A DNA stretch of 7,019 nucleotides from positions 1 to 7,019 of the forward strand of contig JACQRS010000159.1 in NCBI GenBank assembly GCA_016206385.1. The letters are read 5' to 3'. A program made the translations under genes and the position numbers. The notes beneath the pieces are model-generated. The model searched no databases. It was not told where the DNA came from and worked only from the letters and a program-made list of their open reading frames with translations. Shown here piece by piece: positions 6,547 through 7,019 of this stretch. The stretch is from Candidatus Rokuibacteriota bacterium (GTDB taxonomy: Bacteria; Methylomirabilota; Methylomirabilia; Rokubacteriales; CSP1-6). The stretch's first letter is position 1. Each line of letters begins with the position of its first letter.

Positions 6547-7007
6547 TGAGGCGTGACATGGGGGAGCGCGGTTTCACCCTGATCGAGGTCCTGCTGGCCA
6601 TCGCGATCCTCACCATCGCGGTCCTTGGAGTTGCGGGGGCTACGGCCCTTCAGAGCGGGATCGGCGCGGGCCTGACCATCGGCCAGGCCGCCGTCACCCG
6701 GGGCAACTACATCACAACGGCGACCATGCTCGCCCAGGAGCGTCTCGAACAGCTCAAGCGCCTCACGTATACGTTGAGCACGGACAACATCAGCCCGGAT
6801 CCCACCCCCACCGGCTTCGAAGACGAAGACTTCAACAGCATCTCGGGCTACGCCAACTTCCGCCGGGAGGTGCGGGTCCAAACCGGCGTCCCCGCATCGA
6901 ACATGAAGACCATAACCGTCACCGTGAAGATGAAGCTTCCAAAGGAGACCGGAATAGGTCAGCAAGAGAGCGTTTCGATCAGCACCCTCATCGCCGCACG
7001 GCCTTAG
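6546..7007 (+). CDS. pilV: Minor pilin, PilV type
   Basis: A 153-residue prepilin. The leader MRRDMGERG (Gly9) precedes FTLIEVLLAIAILTIAVLGV, and the mature protein has Phe1 and Glu5. The segment TTATMLAQERLEQLKRLTY is characteristic of PilV (GspI-like) minor pilins, where MAxxkLEqL follows the N-terminal helix. The C-terminal part is polar and beta-rich (FRREVRVQTGVP, then KTITVTVKMKLP). The ATG at 6546 overlaps the TGA of the preceding gene by one base (TGATG), indicating translational coupling. A second ATG at 6558 would leave a five-residue leader MGERG and is less likely. PilV works with FimT/FimU, PilW, PilX and PilE in pilus priming; a PilW-like gene would be expected next, beyond the window. 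The symbol is a best guess; the minor-pilin nature is firm. Confidence 0.87.
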   Translation: MRRDMGERGFTLIEVLLAIAILTIAVLGVAGATALQSGIGAGLTIGQAAVTRGNYITTATMLAQERLEQLKRLTYTLSTDNISPDPTPTGFEDEDFNSISGYANFRREVRVQTGVPASNMKTITVTVKMKLPKETGIGQQESVSISTLIAARP

Positions 7008-7011
7008 GGAG
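7006..7011 (+). promoter_or_regulatory. Possible Shine-Dalgarno for the next operon gene
   Basis: AGGGAG overlaps the pilV stop and is followed by purine-rich AGTGGGGA to the window edge. It may be the ribosome-binding site of a further minor pilin gene. No coding sequence beyond it can be read, so support is weak. Confidence 0.3.
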
Positions 7012-7019
7012 AGTGGGGA

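Overview
The window is high-GC bacterial DNA with genes packed on the + strand. It holds a type IV pilus / type II secretion-like locus. The prepilin leaders, the prepilin peptidase, the membrane glycosyltransferases and the sigma54 regulator point to a diderm (Gram-negative type) bacterium. The pairing of a PilR-type regulator with a sigma54 promoter resembles deltaproteobacterial and related lineages. High-GC uncultivated phyla such as Rokubacteria or NC10 would also fit, but the lineage cannot be fixed by reading alone.

Layout: (1) 1-1092, the 3' part of a PilR/NtrC-family sigma54-dependent response regulator whose receiver domain is mostly cut off by the window edge. (2) A strong GC hairpin at 1095-1120. 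(3) 1142-2785, a GT-C (family 39/ArnT-like) membrane glycosyltransferase. (4) 2786-2974, a regulatory region with an AT-rich dyad and a well-matched -24/-12 sigma54 promoter. (5) 2975-3373, a type IV pilin/GspG-like prepilin with a strong Shine-Dalgarno. (6) A 10-bp GC hairpin without a T-tract at 3410-3441. (7) 3587-5344 (true start probably upstream), a multi-pass GT-C-like membrane protein with five C-terminal TPRs, like eukaryotic TMTC proteins. (8) 5348-6100, prepilin peptidase PilD. (9) 6076-6546, a GspH/FimT-type minor pilin. (10) 6546-7007, a PilV-type minor pilin. The tail suggests that the operon continues.

How the parts fit: the PilR-like activator would act with sigma54 RNA polymerase at the promoter just upstream of the pilin gene. 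PilD would cleave and N-methylate the three class III leaders encoded here (G|FTLIE, G|FSLIE, G|FTLIE). The minor pilins would prime assembly or sit at the tip. The two membrane GT-C proteins flank the pilin and are candidates for glycosylating it or another envelope product; this is inference. The last four genes touch or overlap, which suggests translational coupling.

The points most worth a second look are the TMTC-like protein directly downstream of the pilin, its missing conventional start codon, the near-consensus sigma54 promoter paired with a PilR on the same fragment, the concentration of N-X-S/T sequons in the pilin, and two strong hairpins without T-tracts after pilR and pilA. No RNA genes, CRISPR arrays, insertion sequences or integrase genes were seen. 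No gene-free stretch exceeds 300 bases.
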